Of a stretch of 64,000 nt of DNA, positions 42,797 to 52,451 are shown in pieces. The DNA is from Haematobacter missouriensis (GTDB lineage: Bacteria; Pseudomonadota; Alphaproteobacteria; Rhodobacterales; Rhodobacteraceae), in assembly GCF_000740775.1 (NCBI RefSeq), contig NZ_JFGS01000004.1:1-64000 (forward strand), written 5' to 3'. The notes below the pieces were generated by a model. The model was given only the letters and a program-made list of their open reading frames with translations. It was not told the DNA's origin and made no database searches. The first letter of the stretch is position 1. Every line of letters starts with the position of its first letter. The translations under genes and the position numbers were made by a program.

Positions 42797-43669
42797 ATGA
42801 TCTACGCCACTGCCCCCGACTGGCTCGACGCGCCTGCGAAACGGGTGCTGCTGTTTGGCATGTCGGGGCTTGGCAAGACCCATGTTTCCAACATCCTGCG
42901 CGACAGCGGGCGCTGGTTCCACTACTCCGTCGATTATCGCATCGGCACGCGCTACATGGGCGAATTCATCGTCGATAACTTCAAGCGCGAAGCGATGCGG
43001 AACCCGTTCCTGCGCGACCTTCTGATGAGCGACTCGATCTTCATCGGCTCCAACATCACCTTCGACAATCTCGCACCGCTTTCCACCTATCTCGGCAAAC
43101 CCGGCAACCCGGAAAAGGGCGGCCTGCCCTTTGCCGAATACATGAAGCGGCAGGAGCAGCACCGGGAGGCAGAGATCGCCTCGCTGCTCGATACCGGGCG
43201 TTTCATCGACCGGTCAGAGGATATCTACGGCTATCCGCACTTCGTCTGCGACTCCGGCGGCTCCATCTGCGAGGTCGTCGATCCCGACGACCCGGAGGAC
43301 ACGGTGCTGACGGCACTTGCCTCCCGTGCCCTGCTCATCTGGATCAGGGGGTCGGAGGCGCATACCGCCGAACTCGTCCGGCGTTTCGACCGCGCGCCAA
43401 AGCCGATGTATTATCAGCCGTCCTTCCTGCATGATGCCTGGGCGACCTATCTGACTGATACCGGTCTTGGAGAGACGGACGTCGATCCCGACGCTTTCGT
43501 CCGCTGGACCTATGCCCGGGCCCTCGCCCACCGCCAGCCGCGCTATGCTGCCATGGCCCGGAACTGGGGTATCAGCCTTGATGCGGAGGATGTGGCGCGG
43601 GTGAGATCGTCCGATGACTTTGCGGCCCTTGTCGCGAGAGAGCTTGAGGACAAACGCGCGAGAGCATAA
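42797..43669 (+). CDS. P-loop ATPase/kinase-like protein upstream of metA
   Basis: A 290-residue P-loop protein: [27 protein letters not shown] holds a Walker A motif (GMSGLGKT). Later segments ([32 protein letters not shown]-like [50 protein letters not shown]) suggest a nucleotide kinase-like or NTPase fold of unknown substrate. Its close partner is metA, 26 bases downstream, so a role around methionine synthesis or its regulation is inferred. Start ATG at 42797 has the GGAGGG site, which lies in a hairpin; ATG at 42752 is an in-frame alternative adding 15 residues that would run through the hairpin. Confidence 0.75.
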   Translation: MIYATAPDWLDAPAKRVLLFGMSGLGKTHVSNILRDSGRWFHYSVDYRIGTRYMGEFIVDNFKREAMRNPFLRDLLMSDSIFIGSNITFDNLAPLSTYLGKPGNPEKGGLPFAEYMKRQEQHREAEIASLLDTGRFIDRSEDIYGYPHFVCDSGGSICEVVDPDDPEDTVLTALASRALLIWIRGSEAHTAELVRRFDRAPKPMYYQPSFLHDAWATYLTDTGLGETDVDPDAFVRWTYARALAHRQPRYAAMARNWGISLDAEDVARVRSSDDFAALVARELEDKRARA

Positions 43670-43695
43670 CTCGCCGCTCTGGAAGGAGCCGCATC

Positions 43696-44622
43696 ATGCC
43701 GATCAAACTGCCCGAGAACCTGCCCGCCTACGATGTCCTGTCGCGAGAGGGCGTCATGGTGATGTCGGACGATCGAGCTGCCCGGCAGGACATCCGCCCC
43801 TTGCGTATCGGGCTGCTGAACCTGATGCCGAAGAAGATCCAGACGGAGAACCAGTTCGCCCGCCTGATCGGCGCCACCCCGCTGCAGATCGACCTGCAAC
43901 TCATCCGCATGTCGGAACATCAGACGAAAAATACCGCCGCCGAGCACATGGAGGAATTCTACCGCCCGTTCCAGGACGTGAAGGCCTCGGGCGAGAAGTT
44001 TGACGGCCTGCTCGTCACCGGCGCGCCCATCGAGCATCTGGCCTTCGAAGACGTAACCTACTGGGATGAACTGCGCGAGGTTTTCGACTGGACGCAGGGC
44101 AATGTCCACTCCACCTTTGGCGTATGCTGGGGCGGAATGGCGATGATCAACCACTTTCACGGCGTTCAGAAACACATCCTGCCGTCGAAGTCCTTCGGAT
44201 GTTTCCGTCATACAAACATGTCGCCCTCATCTCCCTATCTCCGCGGATTCTCCGACGACTTCGTCATTCCGGTCAGCCGCTGGACAGAGATGCGGCAGGC
44301 GGAGATCGATGCACATGACGGGCTGGTCACGCTGCTCGGTTCCAACGAGGTCGGTCCCTGTCTGGTAGAGGATCCGGCTCACCGCGCGCTCTATATCTTC
44401 AATCACTTCGAGTATGATACTCATACTCTGAAGGAAGAATACGACCGGGATGTGGTTCAGGGAAAAACGATCAACGTGCCGCTCAACTATTACCCCGATG
44501 ACGATCCCGCCCGCCCGCCGGTGAACCGCTGGCGGAGCCACGCCCATCTGCTCTACGGCAACTGGATCAACGAAATCTACCAGTCCACGCCCTATGACAT
44601 GAGCGAGATTGGCGAGCGGTAG
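43696..44622 (+). CDS. metA: homoserine O-acetyltransferase (MetA family)
   Basis: A 308-residue MetA-family homoserine O-acyltransferase, first committed step of methionine synthesis. [30 protein letters not shown] is the family start; nucleophile C144 in [13 protein letters not shown]; catalytic His/Glu region IFNHFEYD. At the residue that decides the acyl donor the protein has Glu ([16 protein letters not shown]113, equivalent to Glu111 of Bacillus cereus MetA). Published work ties Glu to acetyl-CoA and Gly, as in E. coli, to succinyl-CoA, so this is probably an acetyltransferase despite common 'succinyltransferase' labels. AAGGAG site upstream. Overlaps the next gene by 14 bases. Confidence 0.93.
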   Translation: MPIKLPENLPAYDVLSREGVMVMSDDRAARQDIRPLRIGLLNLMPKKIQTENQFARLIGATPLQIDLQLIRMSEHQTKNTAAEHMEEFYRPFQDVKASGEKFDGLLVTGAPIEHLAFEDVTYWDELREVFDWTQGNVHSTFGVCWGGMAMINHFHGVQKHILPSKSFGCFRHTNMSPSSPYLRGFSDDFVIPVSRWTEMRQAEIDAHDGLVTLLGSNEVGPCLVEDPAHRALYIFNHFEYDTHTLKEEYDRDVVQGKTINVPLNYYPDDDPARPPVNRWRSHAHLLYGNWINEIYQSTPYDMSEIGER

Positions 44623-45580
44623 CCTCCTCATCGCCCTCGTGGCAGGCGGGAGCTTCACGCTCCTCACCCGCCATCGGGCGAAGCGGAACACCCTTCGGGC
44701 GGAGGCGGAGTATCCTGCCGTCGGCGCCCCGCTCATCCTGGACGGCATACGGGTGGAGGCGGTCACCCGCGGGCATGGCCCGGACCTGGTGCTCATTCAC
44801 GGGGCGAGCGGCAATCACCGCGATTTTTCCGCGTTGTTGCCACGCCTTGTCGACGCTTTCCGCGTCACACTCTTTGACCGCCCCTCGCTCGGCTGGACAG
44901 ACGAGATCGACCGGGAAACAGATCCCGCGGCGCAGGCAGAGTTCCTGAGCGCGGCGGCGGACAAGCTGGGGATTCGCAATCCGATCCTGGTCGGTCATTC
45001 CTATGGGGGCGCGGTGGCGCTTGCTTGGGCGATGCAGCGTCCAGGAAGGGTCAGGGCCGTGGTTGCGATCAGCGCAGCGACTCACCCTTATCCCCGGCCC
45101 GTCGCGCTGACCACGCGGCTGCTGGCCACAGCCTTTGCCGGCCGGCTTTCCGCACCCTTCTTCACCGCATGGTCCACGCCACGCATGATGCGCGCCGCCT
45201 TTGGCCCCGCGTTCGCCCCCCAGGTTGCGCCCGGCGATTATGCGCAGACGGCGGGGCTGGCGCTCACACTTCGCCCCGCGAGCTTCACTGCAAATGCCCG
45301 GCAGGTGGCGGCCCTCAGCCGGGCGCTCCGCCGGTTGCGGCAGGGGTATCCCGGACTGACCCTGCCGGTGGAGGTGCTTCATGGCGATGCGGATGCCATC
45401 GTACCCGTTCGCCGCAACGGCGAGGCGCTCGCGATCGATGTGCCCTCAGCGGTGCTGAGCGTGATTCCAAATGGCGGGCACATGCTCCATCACACACACC
45501 CCGATGCGGTGATCGCCGCAATACAGAGGGCGCGACTTCGCTCTGGGGATGTTCCACGCCCATTGCCGTCGGAACGATGA
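44609..45580 (+). CDS. alpha/beta hydrolase with N-terminal membrane anchor
   Basis: A 323-residue alpha/beta hydrolase. A hydrophobic N-terminus ([15 protein letters not shown]) suggests a membrane anchor or uncleaved signal. Oxyanion region [14 protein letters not shown], nucleophile elbow [16 protein letters not shown] (Ser in GHSYGG), acid in [11 protein letters not shown], His in [13 protein letters not shown]. The triad is complete. The substrate is unknown. A TTG at 44609 is the first usable start because TGA at 44600 closes the frame; it overlaps the metA end by 14 bases, which suggests coupling. A later GTG would remove part of the anchor. Confidence 0.85.
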   Translation: MASGSLLIALVAGGSFTLLTRHRAKRNTLRAEAEYPAVGAPLILDGIRVEAVTRGHGPDLVLIHGASGNHRDFSALLPRLVDAFRVTLFDRPSLGWTDEIDRETDPAAQAEFLSAAADKLGIRNPILVGHSYGGAVALAWAMQRPGRVRAVVAISAATHPYPRPVALTTRLLATAFAGRLSAPFFTAWSTPRMMRAAFGPAFAPQVAPGDYAQTAGLALTLRPASFTANARQVAALSRALRRLRQGYPGLTLPVEVLHGDADAIVPVRRNGEALAIDVPSAVLSVIPNGGHMLHHTHPDAVIAAIQRARLRSGDVPRPLPSER

Positions 45581-45627
45581 TCTGGATAGTGGACATGTTC
45601 GGGCCAGCGACATAGCGGGGGAACGCC

Positions 45628-46509
45628 ATGACTGACAAAAGCAAGCTGCCATTCGATGGCGCTATTTCAGCGTTCTATGAAAAGGACGCGCCGAAGGAGA
45701 TCAGAGAGGCGATCAGAAAGGCAGGCAAGAAAGATGTTCTTGCCAATGATTATCCTTATCGCACCGAGTTGTCCAAAGACGACTACAATGCGCAAATGGA
45801 GCCGCTTCAGATAGAACTGGCAAAACTTGTGTCTCACGTGCGCCGCAAGGGATCGCGGCTCTTGATCCTGTTTGAAGGGCGCGATGCCTCCGGCAAGGGT
45901 GGGACCATCGCCTCGGTGACGGAGAACATGAACCCCCGCGTCGCGCATACGGTCGCGCTTTCCAAGCCCTCCGACCGGGAGCAGACGCAATGGTATTTCC
46001 AGCGCTACGTGGAGCACCTACCCGCCGCGGGCGAAATCGTCCTCTTTGACCGGAGCTGGTACAACCGGGGCGTGGTAGAGAAGGTCTTCGGCTTCTGCAC
46101 CGACGCGGAACGCGCCCGTTTCTTCCGCCAGCTTCCCGCTTTCGAGCAGATGATCGTCAGTGAGGGCATAACCTTCATAAAGGTCTGGCTGAGCGTTGGA
46201 CGGGCCGAGCAGCTCCGCCGGTTTCTCCAGCGGGAACAGGATCCGCTGAAGCAGTGGAAGCTTTCCGACATCGACGTCGAGGGGCTGAAACGCTGGGATG
46301 ATTACAGCGCCGCCATCCGTGAGACGCTGATCTCCAGCCATACCGATTTCGCGCCTTGGACCATCGTGCGCTCGGACGACAAGCGGCGGGAGCGGATCGC
46401 GGTGGTTCAGTCCATCCTGCTCAGCCTCGACTACGACGAACGCGACAAGAAGGTCATCGGCCAGCCCGATCCGAAGATCTGCGGCGGGCTCGACATGTGG
46501 GATGCTTAA
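45628..46509 (+). CDS. ppk2: polyphosphate kinase 2
   Basis: A 293-residue PPK2-family enzyme transferring phosphate between polyphosphate and nucleotides. Walker [18 protein letters not shown], then [52 protein letters not shown] with the family FDRSWYNR box, lid region [19 protein letters not shown], and [18 protein letters not shown]. Length fits single-domain class I PPK2, which usually makes GTP or ATP from diphosphates. GGGGG site and ATG at 45628. TetR gene overlaps its stop by 8 bases. Confidence 0.95.
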   Translation: MTDKSKLPFDGAISAFYEKDAPKEIREAIRKAGKKDVLANDYPYRTELSKDDYNAQMEPLQIELAKLVSHVRRKGSRLLILFEGRDASGKGGTIASVTENMNPRVAHTVALSKPSDREQTQWYFQRYVEHLPAAGEIVLFDRSWYNRGVVEKVFGFCTDAERARFFRQLPAFEQMIVSEGITFIKVWLSVGRAEQLRRFLQREQDPLKQWKLSDIDVEGLKRWDDYSAAIRETLISSHTDFAPWTIVRSDDKRRERIAVVQSILLSLDYDERDKKVIGQPDPKICGGLDMWDA

Positions 46510-47116
46510 ACGCGGCTATCATCACGGCAACCTCCGTCAGGCGCTGGTCGATGCGACGCTGAAGCTGATAGAGGAGAAGGGACCGCAGGGCTTCACCCTG
46601 TCGGAAGCCGCGAAGGCTGCCGGTGTGACGCCTGCGGCCGTCTATCGGCATTTTGCGGGGCGCGACGACCTGATCGCCGAATGCGCGCGGCAGGGGTACG
46701 AAATCTTCGCCGACCTGATGGAATTCGCCTTTGACAGCGGGCCGACGGCTCTTGCGGCCTTCGAGGCGACGGGGCGCGCCTACATCGCCTTTGCCCGCAA
46801 GTTTCCCGGCCATTACATCGCCATGTTCGAAAGCGGGATTTCCCCCAACATCTCGCCCGGCCTTGCCGATGCGGCGGCGCGCGCGCGGGGCGTGCTGGAG
46901 CGGGCGGCGGTGCGGCTCTCGGAAAACATCCCCCCCGAAAAACGCCCACCCGCCTCCATGTTCAGCGCGCATATCTGGGCGATGAGCCACGGCGTGGTAG
47001 AGCTTTACGGTCGGGGTGCACCGGGTGCCCGATCCCCCTTCCCGCCTGAAGAGCTTTTGGAGGCAGGGATCGGCATCTATCTTCGCGGACTCGGCCTGCT
47101 GCCGCCCGATAACTGA
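46502..47116 (+). CDS. TetR/AcrR-family transcriptional regulator
   Basis: A 204-residue TetR-type repressor. The N-terminal helix-turn-helix reads [64 protein letters not shown], an almost textbook TetR domain. The C-terminal ligand domain (TetR_C_33-like, [21 protein letters not shown]) should bind an unknown small molecule. It overlaps ppk2 by 8 bases, so cotranscription is likely and it may regulate the ppk2 unit or itself. No palindromic operator was identified. Confidence 0.92.
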   Translation: MLKRGYHHGNLRQALVDATLKLIEEKGPQGFTLSEAAKAAGVTPAAVYRHFAGRDDLIAECARQGYEIFADLMEFAFDSGPTALAAFEATGRAYIAFARKFPGHYIAMFESGISPNISPGLADAAARARGVLERAAVRLSENIPPEKRPPASMFSAHIWAMSHGVVELYGRGAPGARSPFPPEELLEAGIGIYLRGLGLLPPDN

Positions 47117-47125
47117 GATGAGAGT

Positions 47126-47536
47126 ATGAACGACTGCTACAGCCTACTCGACAGCCTGCCCACCGCCGAAGACTTCTGTCGTCTGCGCGAGGTTTCCGGT
47201 CTCTCACCGAAGTCGCTTGCCGCCGCGCGGATCGGCCTGCCGAATTCCGTCCTTGGGGTCTGCGTGACAACGGGCGGGCGCACCGTCGGCATGGGCCGGG
47301 TGATCGGTGACGGGGCAACCGTATTCCAGATCGTCGATATAGCGGTGGAGCCGGGTCATCAGGGCCAGGGGCTCGGCAAGGCCATCATGGCGCGGATCAT
47401 GACGCGCCTGAAAGAACTGGCCCCCGGCGCCTATGTCAGCCTCATCGCCGATGGCGAGGCGCGTCACCTCTATGCGCAATACGGCTTTGCGCCTGTGGCG
47501 CCCGCGTCCATCGGCATGGCGACCTTGTTACCCTGA
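47126..47536 (+). CDS. GNAT-family N-acetyltransferase
   Basis: A 136-residue GNAT protein: LGVCVTTGGRTVGMGRVIGDGATVFQIVDIAVEPGHQGQGLGKAIMARIM holds the acetyl-CoA loop (H-Q-G-Q-G-L-G-K). The C-terminal Y-A-Q-Y-G-F (HLYAQYGFAPV) is the other family landmark. The substrate is unknown; the small size and pattern resemble phosphinothricin/streptothricin-type or peptide acetyltransferases. It starts 9 bases after the TetR stop and likely belongs to the same transcript; its stop is 2 bases from that of the convergent potA-like gene. Confidence 0.9.
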   Translation: MNDCYSLLDSLPTAEDFCRLREVSGLSPKSLAAARIGLPNSVLGVCVTTGGRTVGMGRVIGDGATVFQIVDIAVEPGHQGQGLGKAIMARIMTRLKELAPGAYVSLIADGEARHLYAQYGFAPVAPASIGMATLLP

Positions 47537-47538
47537 TC

Positions 47539-48693
47539 TCAGACGAAGAGCACGGCGGATCGTGGATCCCACGCGACCCGCGTCCGCACGCCGCGATCCA
47601 GCACGGGACGGGAAATCAGGTTCTTCATCGACAGGCGAACCGGCTCCTCCAACCCGTCCAGACGCACGTCGTAATAGGTCATGTCGCCGTAGTAGACGAC
47701 CTCGTCCACCACGCCTTCGGAAACCTGCTGGGCCGGATTGATCGCCTCATCGCCATAGATCAGCGACATGGATTCCGGCCGGATGCCGATGCTGGCCGCA
47801 CCGACCCGCACGCCGCCCGGCGCCTGTGCATCCTCCAGCGTGAACCGGCCAAGCCCCGGTGACTGTACCTCCGCCCGGCCCGCGCTATCGGACAGCACCT
47901 CCGCGGGCAGGAAGTTCATCATGCCGATGAAATCCGCCACGGCGCGGGTCTTCGGTCGCCGGTAGAGCACTTCGGGGTCGTCCATCTGCGCGATCTGCCC
48001 CTCGAACATCACGGCGATGCGGTCGGACATGACCAGCGCCTCCTCCTGATCGTGGGTGACGAGGATGAAAGTGATCCCCACTTGCCGCTGGAGCTTGATG
48101 AGTTCAACTTGCATCTGCTCCCGCATTTTCTTGTCGAGAGCGGAGAGCGGCTCGTCCAGGAGCAGAACCTTGGGCTTCAGGATCAGCGCGCGCGCCAGAG
48201 CCACCCGTTGCCGCTGCCCGCCCGAGAGCGCATGCGCCGCCCGTTTGCCGTAGCCGGAAAGCCCCACCATCTCCAACGCCTCGCCCACGCGACGAGACTT
48301 CTCCTCCTTTGTGCCAGGGTCGCGACGAAGGCCGAAGCCCACGTTCTCCTCCACTGAAAGATGGGGAAAAATCGCGTAGGACTGGAAGACCATGTTGGTG
48401 GGGCGCCGGTTGGCGGAGACGCCGGCCATGTCCTTGCCGTCGATCAGGACGGTGCCGGAGGACAAGTCCTCGAACCCCGCAATGGTGCGGAGCAGGGTCG
48501 TCTTGCCGCAACCGGAAGGGCCGAGCAGCGAGAAGAACTCCCCCTGCCGGATATCGGCAGTGATGCCACGGAGGGCGTGGTAATCACCGTAGTATTTCTG
48601 GACGTCCCGCAGCTCGATGATCGGGCGGCCCGAAGGCTGGACACGCTGGCCCGGACGGGGGGGACGGGAGGTGGGAGCGGGCGAGAGCGTCAC
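47539..48693 (-). CDS. potA: polyamine-type ABC transporter ATP-binding protein
   Basis: A 384-residue PotA-family ATPase. Walker A GPSGCGKTTLLRTI, signature ALSGGQRQRVALARALI, Walker B VLLLDEPLSALD, switch ILVTHDQEEALVMSDRIAVM; C-terminal TOBE_2 domain (about 290-384). Usual cargo is putrescine/spermidine, though many paralogues carry other compounds. Overlaps the potC-like gene by 4 bases. The N-terminus is extended by about 25 Pro/Arg-rich residues before IIELRDVQKYYGDY. Confidence 0.92.
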   Translation of the reverse strand: MTLSPAPTSRPPRPGQRVQPSGRPIIELRDVQKYYGDYHALRGITADIRQGEFFSLLGPSGCGKTTLLRTIAGFEDLSSGTVLIDGKDMAGVSANRRPTNMVFQSYAIFPHLSVEENVGFGLRRDPGTKEEKSRRVGEALEMVGLSGYGKRAAHALSGGQRQRVALARALILKPKVLLLDEPLSALDKKMREQMQVELIKLQRQVGITFILVTHDQEEALVMSDRIAVMFEGQIAQMDDPEVLYRRPKTRAVADFIGMMNFLPAEVLSDSAGRAEVQSPGLGRFTLEDAQAPGGVRVGAASIGIRPESMSLIYGDEAINPAQQVSEGVVDEVVYYGDMTYYDVRLDGLEEPVRLSMKNLISRPVLDRGVRTRVAWDPRSAVLFV

Positions 48694-49496
48694 AGGAAGC
48701 CTCCGGTATCGACCCCGCCACGCCGGCGGACACCGCGCCGGCGGAACATCTCGGCGAGGGTCAGGAGAACGACGGACAGGATGACGAGAATTGTCCCCAG
48801 CGCCATGACCACCGGCACCTTCGCCGGAAAGCGGAACTGGGAGAAGATATAGACCGGCAGCGTCGGCTGCGATCCGGTGAGGAAGTAAGCGATGATGAAT
48901 TCGTCAAGCGAGATGGTGAATGCGATCAGCAGCGACGACACGATCCCCGGCGCCACCAGCGGAAGCGTGACGAGGCGGAAGGTGGACATCCGCGTCTCGC
49001 CCAGATCAATGGAGGCCTCCTCCAGCGAACGGTCGAGCGAGGAGAAGGCCGAAGACAGGATCGCCACAGCATAGGGTGTGCAGATCAGCACATGTCCGAA
49101 GATCACCGTCCAGAAGGCCAGCGGGATGCCCATGGCCAGCAGGACGACCAGAAGCGATACCGCCACGATCACCTCGGGCAGCACCAGCGGCAGCATGATC
49201 AGCCCGCTCATCGCTGTTTTGCCCGGGAAATCGTAGCGTGTGATCGCCCGAGCCGCGAAGATGCCGAGCATGGTGGAGAACACCGCCGAGGAAATCGCGA
49301 TGATGAGGCTGTTCTTGACGGCCTGATGCAGCGCGGGAATGGTCCACAGCTCATCAAACCATTTCGTCGTGAAGCCGTTCAGCGGGAAGGCGATGATCGT
49401 GCCGTCGTTGAAGGCGAACAGCGGCAGCAGGATGATCGGCGCGTACAGGAACAGCAGGTAGAGATAGGCGTAGATACGCAGGCCGCCCGCTTTCAT
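48690..49496 (-). CDS. potC: polyamine-type ABC transporter permease (PotC-like)
   Basis: A 268-residue permease with six membrane segments (YAYLYLLFLYAPIILLPLFAF first). EAA loop SLDRSLEEASIDLGETRMSTFRLVTLPLVAPG, then SLDEFIIAYFLTG, the PotC/YdcV-type signature. The C-terminal RRRGVRRRGG tail is cytosolic. Overlaps its partners by 4 bases on both sides. Forms the heterodimeric channel with the adjacent PotB-like protein. Confidence 0.92.
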   Translation of the reverse strand: MKAGGLRIYAYLYLLFLYAPIILLPLFAFNDGTIIAFPLNGFTTKWFDELWTIPALHQAVKNSLIIAISSAVFSTMLGIFAARAITRYDFPGKTAMSGLIMLPLVLPEVIVAVSLLVVLLAMGIPLAFWTVIFGHVLICTPYAVAILSSAFSSLDRSLEEASIDLGETRMSTFRLVTLPLVAPGIVSSLLIAFTISLDEFIIAYFLTGSQPTLPVYIFSQFRFPAKVPVVMALGTILVILSVVLLTLAEMFRRRGVRRRGGVDTGGFL

Positions 49497-50374
49497 TTCG
49501 TCCCCTTCAGGAAGCGGCGGTTGAGGAACAGGAACACCAGCGACACCGCCGCGACGATCAGCATGGCGGAGACGGCCAGCGCCGATCCCAGCGGATAGTT
49601 GTCGAGCCGCATGTATTGAAGCTGGATGACGTTGGCGATCATCTGCCCCTGCGGGCCGCCGACGAGGTTCGGCGTCACGTAATCCCCGATGGTGGGAATG
49701 AACACGATCATCACCGCAGCGATCACTCCCGTCATGGAAAGTGGCAGCGTCACCCGGAGGAAGGACATCACCTTACCCTCCCCCAGATCCTGCGATGCCT
49801 CCAGCAGCGAACGGTCGATTTTCTCGAGCGCCACGAAGATCGGCAGGATCGCGAAGGGCGCATAGGCATGGGCCAGCGTAATGACGACCGAGTTCACATT
49901 GTAGAGCAGGAAGGTGAGCGGCTCATCTATCAGGCGGAGTTTCATCAGCCCGGTGTTCAGCACCCCATTGTACCCAAGGATCACCTTCCACAGGAAGACC
50001 CGGATCAGATAGCTCGTCCAGAAGGGGATCGTGATGAGGAAAAGCCACAGCGCTTTTTTTGAGCCAGTGACGTGGAACGACACGTAATAGGCCACCGGAT
50101 AGGCCAGCACCACCGTCACCAGCGTCACCATCGCCGCAACACCGAGGGAGCGGAGCATCACCTGGCGGTAGAGCGGCTCCGTCCAGGCGGCGACATAGTT
50201 CTCCATCGTGAAGGTCTTGATGATCTCCAGATAACCATCCGTCCAGAAGCTGTAGAGCACGATCAGCCCGACCGGCACCGCCAGAAGCAGCACCGAGTAG
50301 ATGAACGGCGGCGCAATCAGCGCATATCCGCTCCTCACTTCGGGTTCGCTTAAGCGGTTCCCCCTGTTGGCCAT
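49493..50374 (-). CDS. potB: polyamine-type ABC transporter permease (PotB-like)
   Basis: A 293-residue permease. Start ATG at 50374 (MANRGNRLSEPEVRSGYALIAPPF) with further codons open upstream but unlike the family. EAA loop KIDRSLLEASQDLGEGKVMSFLRVTLPLSMTG, then FIPTIGDYVTPNLVGG, typical of PotB. First gene of this importer unit (potB-potC-potA order). No periplasmic binding protein gene lies next to it, although one normally does. About 490 bases of non-coding sequence separate it from the aldehyde dehydrogenase gene. Confidence 0.92.
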   Translation of the reverse strand: MANRGNRLSEPEVRSGYALIAPPFIYSVLLLAVPVGLIVLYSFWTDGYLEIIKTFTMENYVAAWTEPLYRQVMLRSLGVAAMVTLVTVVLAYPVAYYVSFHVTGSKKALWLFLITIPFWTSYLIRVFLWKVILGYNGVLNTGLMKLRLIDEPLTFLLYNVNSVVITLAHAYAPFAILPIFVALEKIDRSLLEASQDLGEGKVMSFLRVTLPLSMTGVIAAVMIVFIPTIGDYVTPNLVGGPQGQMIANVIQLQYMRLDNYPLGSALAVSAMLIVAAVSLVFLFLNRRFLKGTK

Positions 50375-50864
50375 CCCATTGTCCCTACGCCGTTTCCGGT
50401 CCTTCCGGCGATTTAGGCAGAAACAGCCGCCAGAGAAAAGCCCGCTCCCACGCGGCATTGCGCCCCGGTGGCGTTTTCTTCATCCACCGCCCAATTCTCG
50501 GGCACACGAGGGCGTTCCACCGGTCGGTGTCGTGGACATGCCGCCGGAGTGTCGCGAAGCGTCGGGCCGGCAATGGGCGTCACCCCATGCGCCCAGCATC
50601 TTCGATGCCGTCGTTGCGTGCGGTGCGTGCCGACACTCCTTGTGCTGACCTGTCGCGGGATTTCGCCGCGCGGTCGCTGGGTGATGGACGCCCCGCATGC
50701 CAGCACCTCGCGGCGTGGGAGGCTTTGCCCATCCGTGGGCCCGAGCCTGCGCGCACGTCCGCGGGGGGTGTGGCCCCCGCCCTTGAGCGGCGGTAGAGGC
50801 TCCCGCCTGCCTCACTGGGCCAAGGTCCTGTCTCAGTCACGGGGGCAATCCCGCCGCGGCGTCG
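50375..50864. other. GC-rich intergenic region
   Basis: About 490 bases between the potB-like gene and the end of the aldehyde dehydrogenase gene. Open frames on both strands are GC-driven and have no recognisable domains. It should contain the promoter of the importer operon, but no pair of elements is convincing by eye. Confidence 0.5.
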
Positions 50865-52319
50865 TCAGGCCTGCCGCAGATGCAGGGTCTTGACCTCCTG
50901 GAACGCTTCGATGCCAAGCCTGCCGCCCTCCCGCCCGAGGCCCGATTGCTTCCAGCCGCCGAAGGGTGAACCCCAGCCCATGCCTGTGCCGTTCACGTGG
51001 ATCGCACCCGCGTCGAGCGCGCGGCCGATCCGTCCGGCCCGCTCCATATCGCCGGTCTGGATGTAGGCCGCGAGGCCATATGGCGAATCGTTGGCGATGC
51101 GGATGGCCTCCGCCTCCCCCTCCACAGGGAGGATGGAGAGGACGGGGCCGAAAATCTCCTCCCGGGCGATCCGCATATCGGGGGTCACATCGGCAAAGAC
51201 CGTGGGCCTGACCCAGTAGCCCGCATTGAAACCGGGCGCGAGGCCCGGCCCGCCCGCCACGACCCGCGCGCCCTCCGCCACACCGGCGGCTATAAGGTCC
51301 TGCACCCGATCGAACTGCGTGGCGTTGACCAGCGGGCCGATGTGATCGCCCGCTTCCGAAGGCAGGCCGAGCGCGGTGTTCGCCGCCGCATCGGCCGCGA
51401 TCTCCACCACCCGGTCATAGACCCCCCGCTCCACCAGCATCCGTGTCGGAGCATCGCAGGACTGGCCGGAGTTCAGGAAACATTCCGCCACGCTGTCACG
51501 CACGCGCTGCTCAAGGTCCGATCCGCAATCGGCAAAGACGAGGTTCGCCGACTTGCCGCCGAGTTCCAGCGTGATGCGCCGGATGTCTTCCGCCGCGGCA
51601 TGGGCGACGGCCCGCCCCGCCCGTGTGGAGCCGGTGAAGGAGACGTGGCTCACCAGCGGGTCCGTGGAAAGCGCGACGCCCGCCCCCGGCCCGTTCCCCT
51701 GCACCATGTTCACCACTCCCGCAGGCACCCCTGCGGCGTCGAGGATCTCCATGTAGACGATGGCGGAAAGCGGCGTGTATTCCGATGGCTTCAGCACGCA
51801 GGTGCCGCCCGTCGCGATCACCGGAAGCACCTTCAGGGAGATCTGGTTGATCGGCCAGTTCCACGGCGTGATGAGCCCCGAAATCCCCACCGGGGCGCGG
51901 ATCAGCAGGTCGCCGTTGGTGAGCCGTTCCTCCTCCTCCATTCCCTCCAGCGCCTCTATGAAGCCCGCGGCATGGCCGACGCCTGCGCCCGCCTGCGCTC
52001 TTCTGGCCATGTCGATCGGCGCGCCCATTTCGAGGGAAATCGCGCGCGCGAGGTCGCCGATACGCTCCTGCGTCAGATCATGAATCCGCCGCAGCAATGC
52101 CAGCCGCTCCGCCTTGGAGGTTCTGGAGAAACCGGTGAAAGCCTGTCGCGCTGCATCGAGTGCACGCGCCATATCCTGCGCACCGGCAAGGATGATGCTT
52201 CCCCGCACCGCAGCGTCATGGGGGGTCTCGAAGGGAAACGCCTCCGTGGAGAGGGGTGCGATCCATTGGCCATCGACGTAATGGGTAACGAGTTTTTCGG
52301 AATCGATCATATCGCGCAT
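50865..52319 (-). CDS. NAD(P)-dependent aldehyde dehydrogenase
   Basis: A 484-residue aldehyde dehydrogenase. Cofactor and active-site motifs: GLITPWNWPINQISLKVLPVIATGGTCVLKPSEYTPLSA, VSFTGSTRAGRAVAHAA, LELGGKSANLVFADC (general-base Glu), FLNSGQSCDAPTRMLV (nucleophilic Cys in GQSC), REEIFGPVLSIL, GGWKQSGLGREGG. The substrate aldehyde is unknown; relatives include DhaS-type and betaine/aminoaldehyde enzymes, so polyamine-derived aminobutyraldehyde is a possible substrate given nearby importers, but this is speculation. ATG at 52319 follows GGAGGTG. Divergent from the acyltransferase gene. Confidence 0.93.
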   Translation of the reverse strand: MRDMIDSEKLVTHYVDGQWIAPLSTEAFPFETPHDAAVRGSIILAGAQDMARALDAARQAFTGFSRTSKAERLALLRRIHDLTQERIGDLARAISLEMGAPIDMARRAQAGAGVGHAAGFIEALEGMEEEERLTNGDLLIRAPVGISGLITPWNWPINQISLKVLPVIATGGTCVLKPSEYTPLSAIVYMEILDAAGVPAGVVNMVQGNGPGAGVALSTDPLVSHVSFTGSTRAGRAVAHAAAEDIRRITLELGGKSANLVFADCGSDLEQRVRDSVAECFLNSGQSCDAPTRMLVERGVYDRVVEIAADAAANTALGLPSEAGDHIGPLVNATQFDRVQDLIAAGVAEGARVVAGGPGLAPGFNAGYWVRPTVFADVTPDMRIAREEIFGPVLSILPVEGEAEAIRIANDSPYGLAAYIQTGDMERAGRIGRALDAGAIHVNGTGMGWGSPFGGWKQSGLGREGGRLGIEAFQEVKTLHLRQA

Positions 52320-52451
52320 GGGGCACCTCCGCCCGACACCATCGCTTGCGGGGCTGAGCTGCGTCAAGCTTTGCCGCACTCATGCCGCACCTCCCCTTGA
52401 CTACCGCCGAACCGCCGCCAGTCTCTTCGCGGTCAGGAGAGCCGTCTTCGT

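Noticed and set aside
42714-42797. Considered a SAM-II riboswitch before the ATPase-metA unit
   Set aside because: The SAM-II pseudoknot sequence pattern as I remember it (GCUAAAAAGGG-like 3' segment) is absent; the two hairpins seen do not form that fold.
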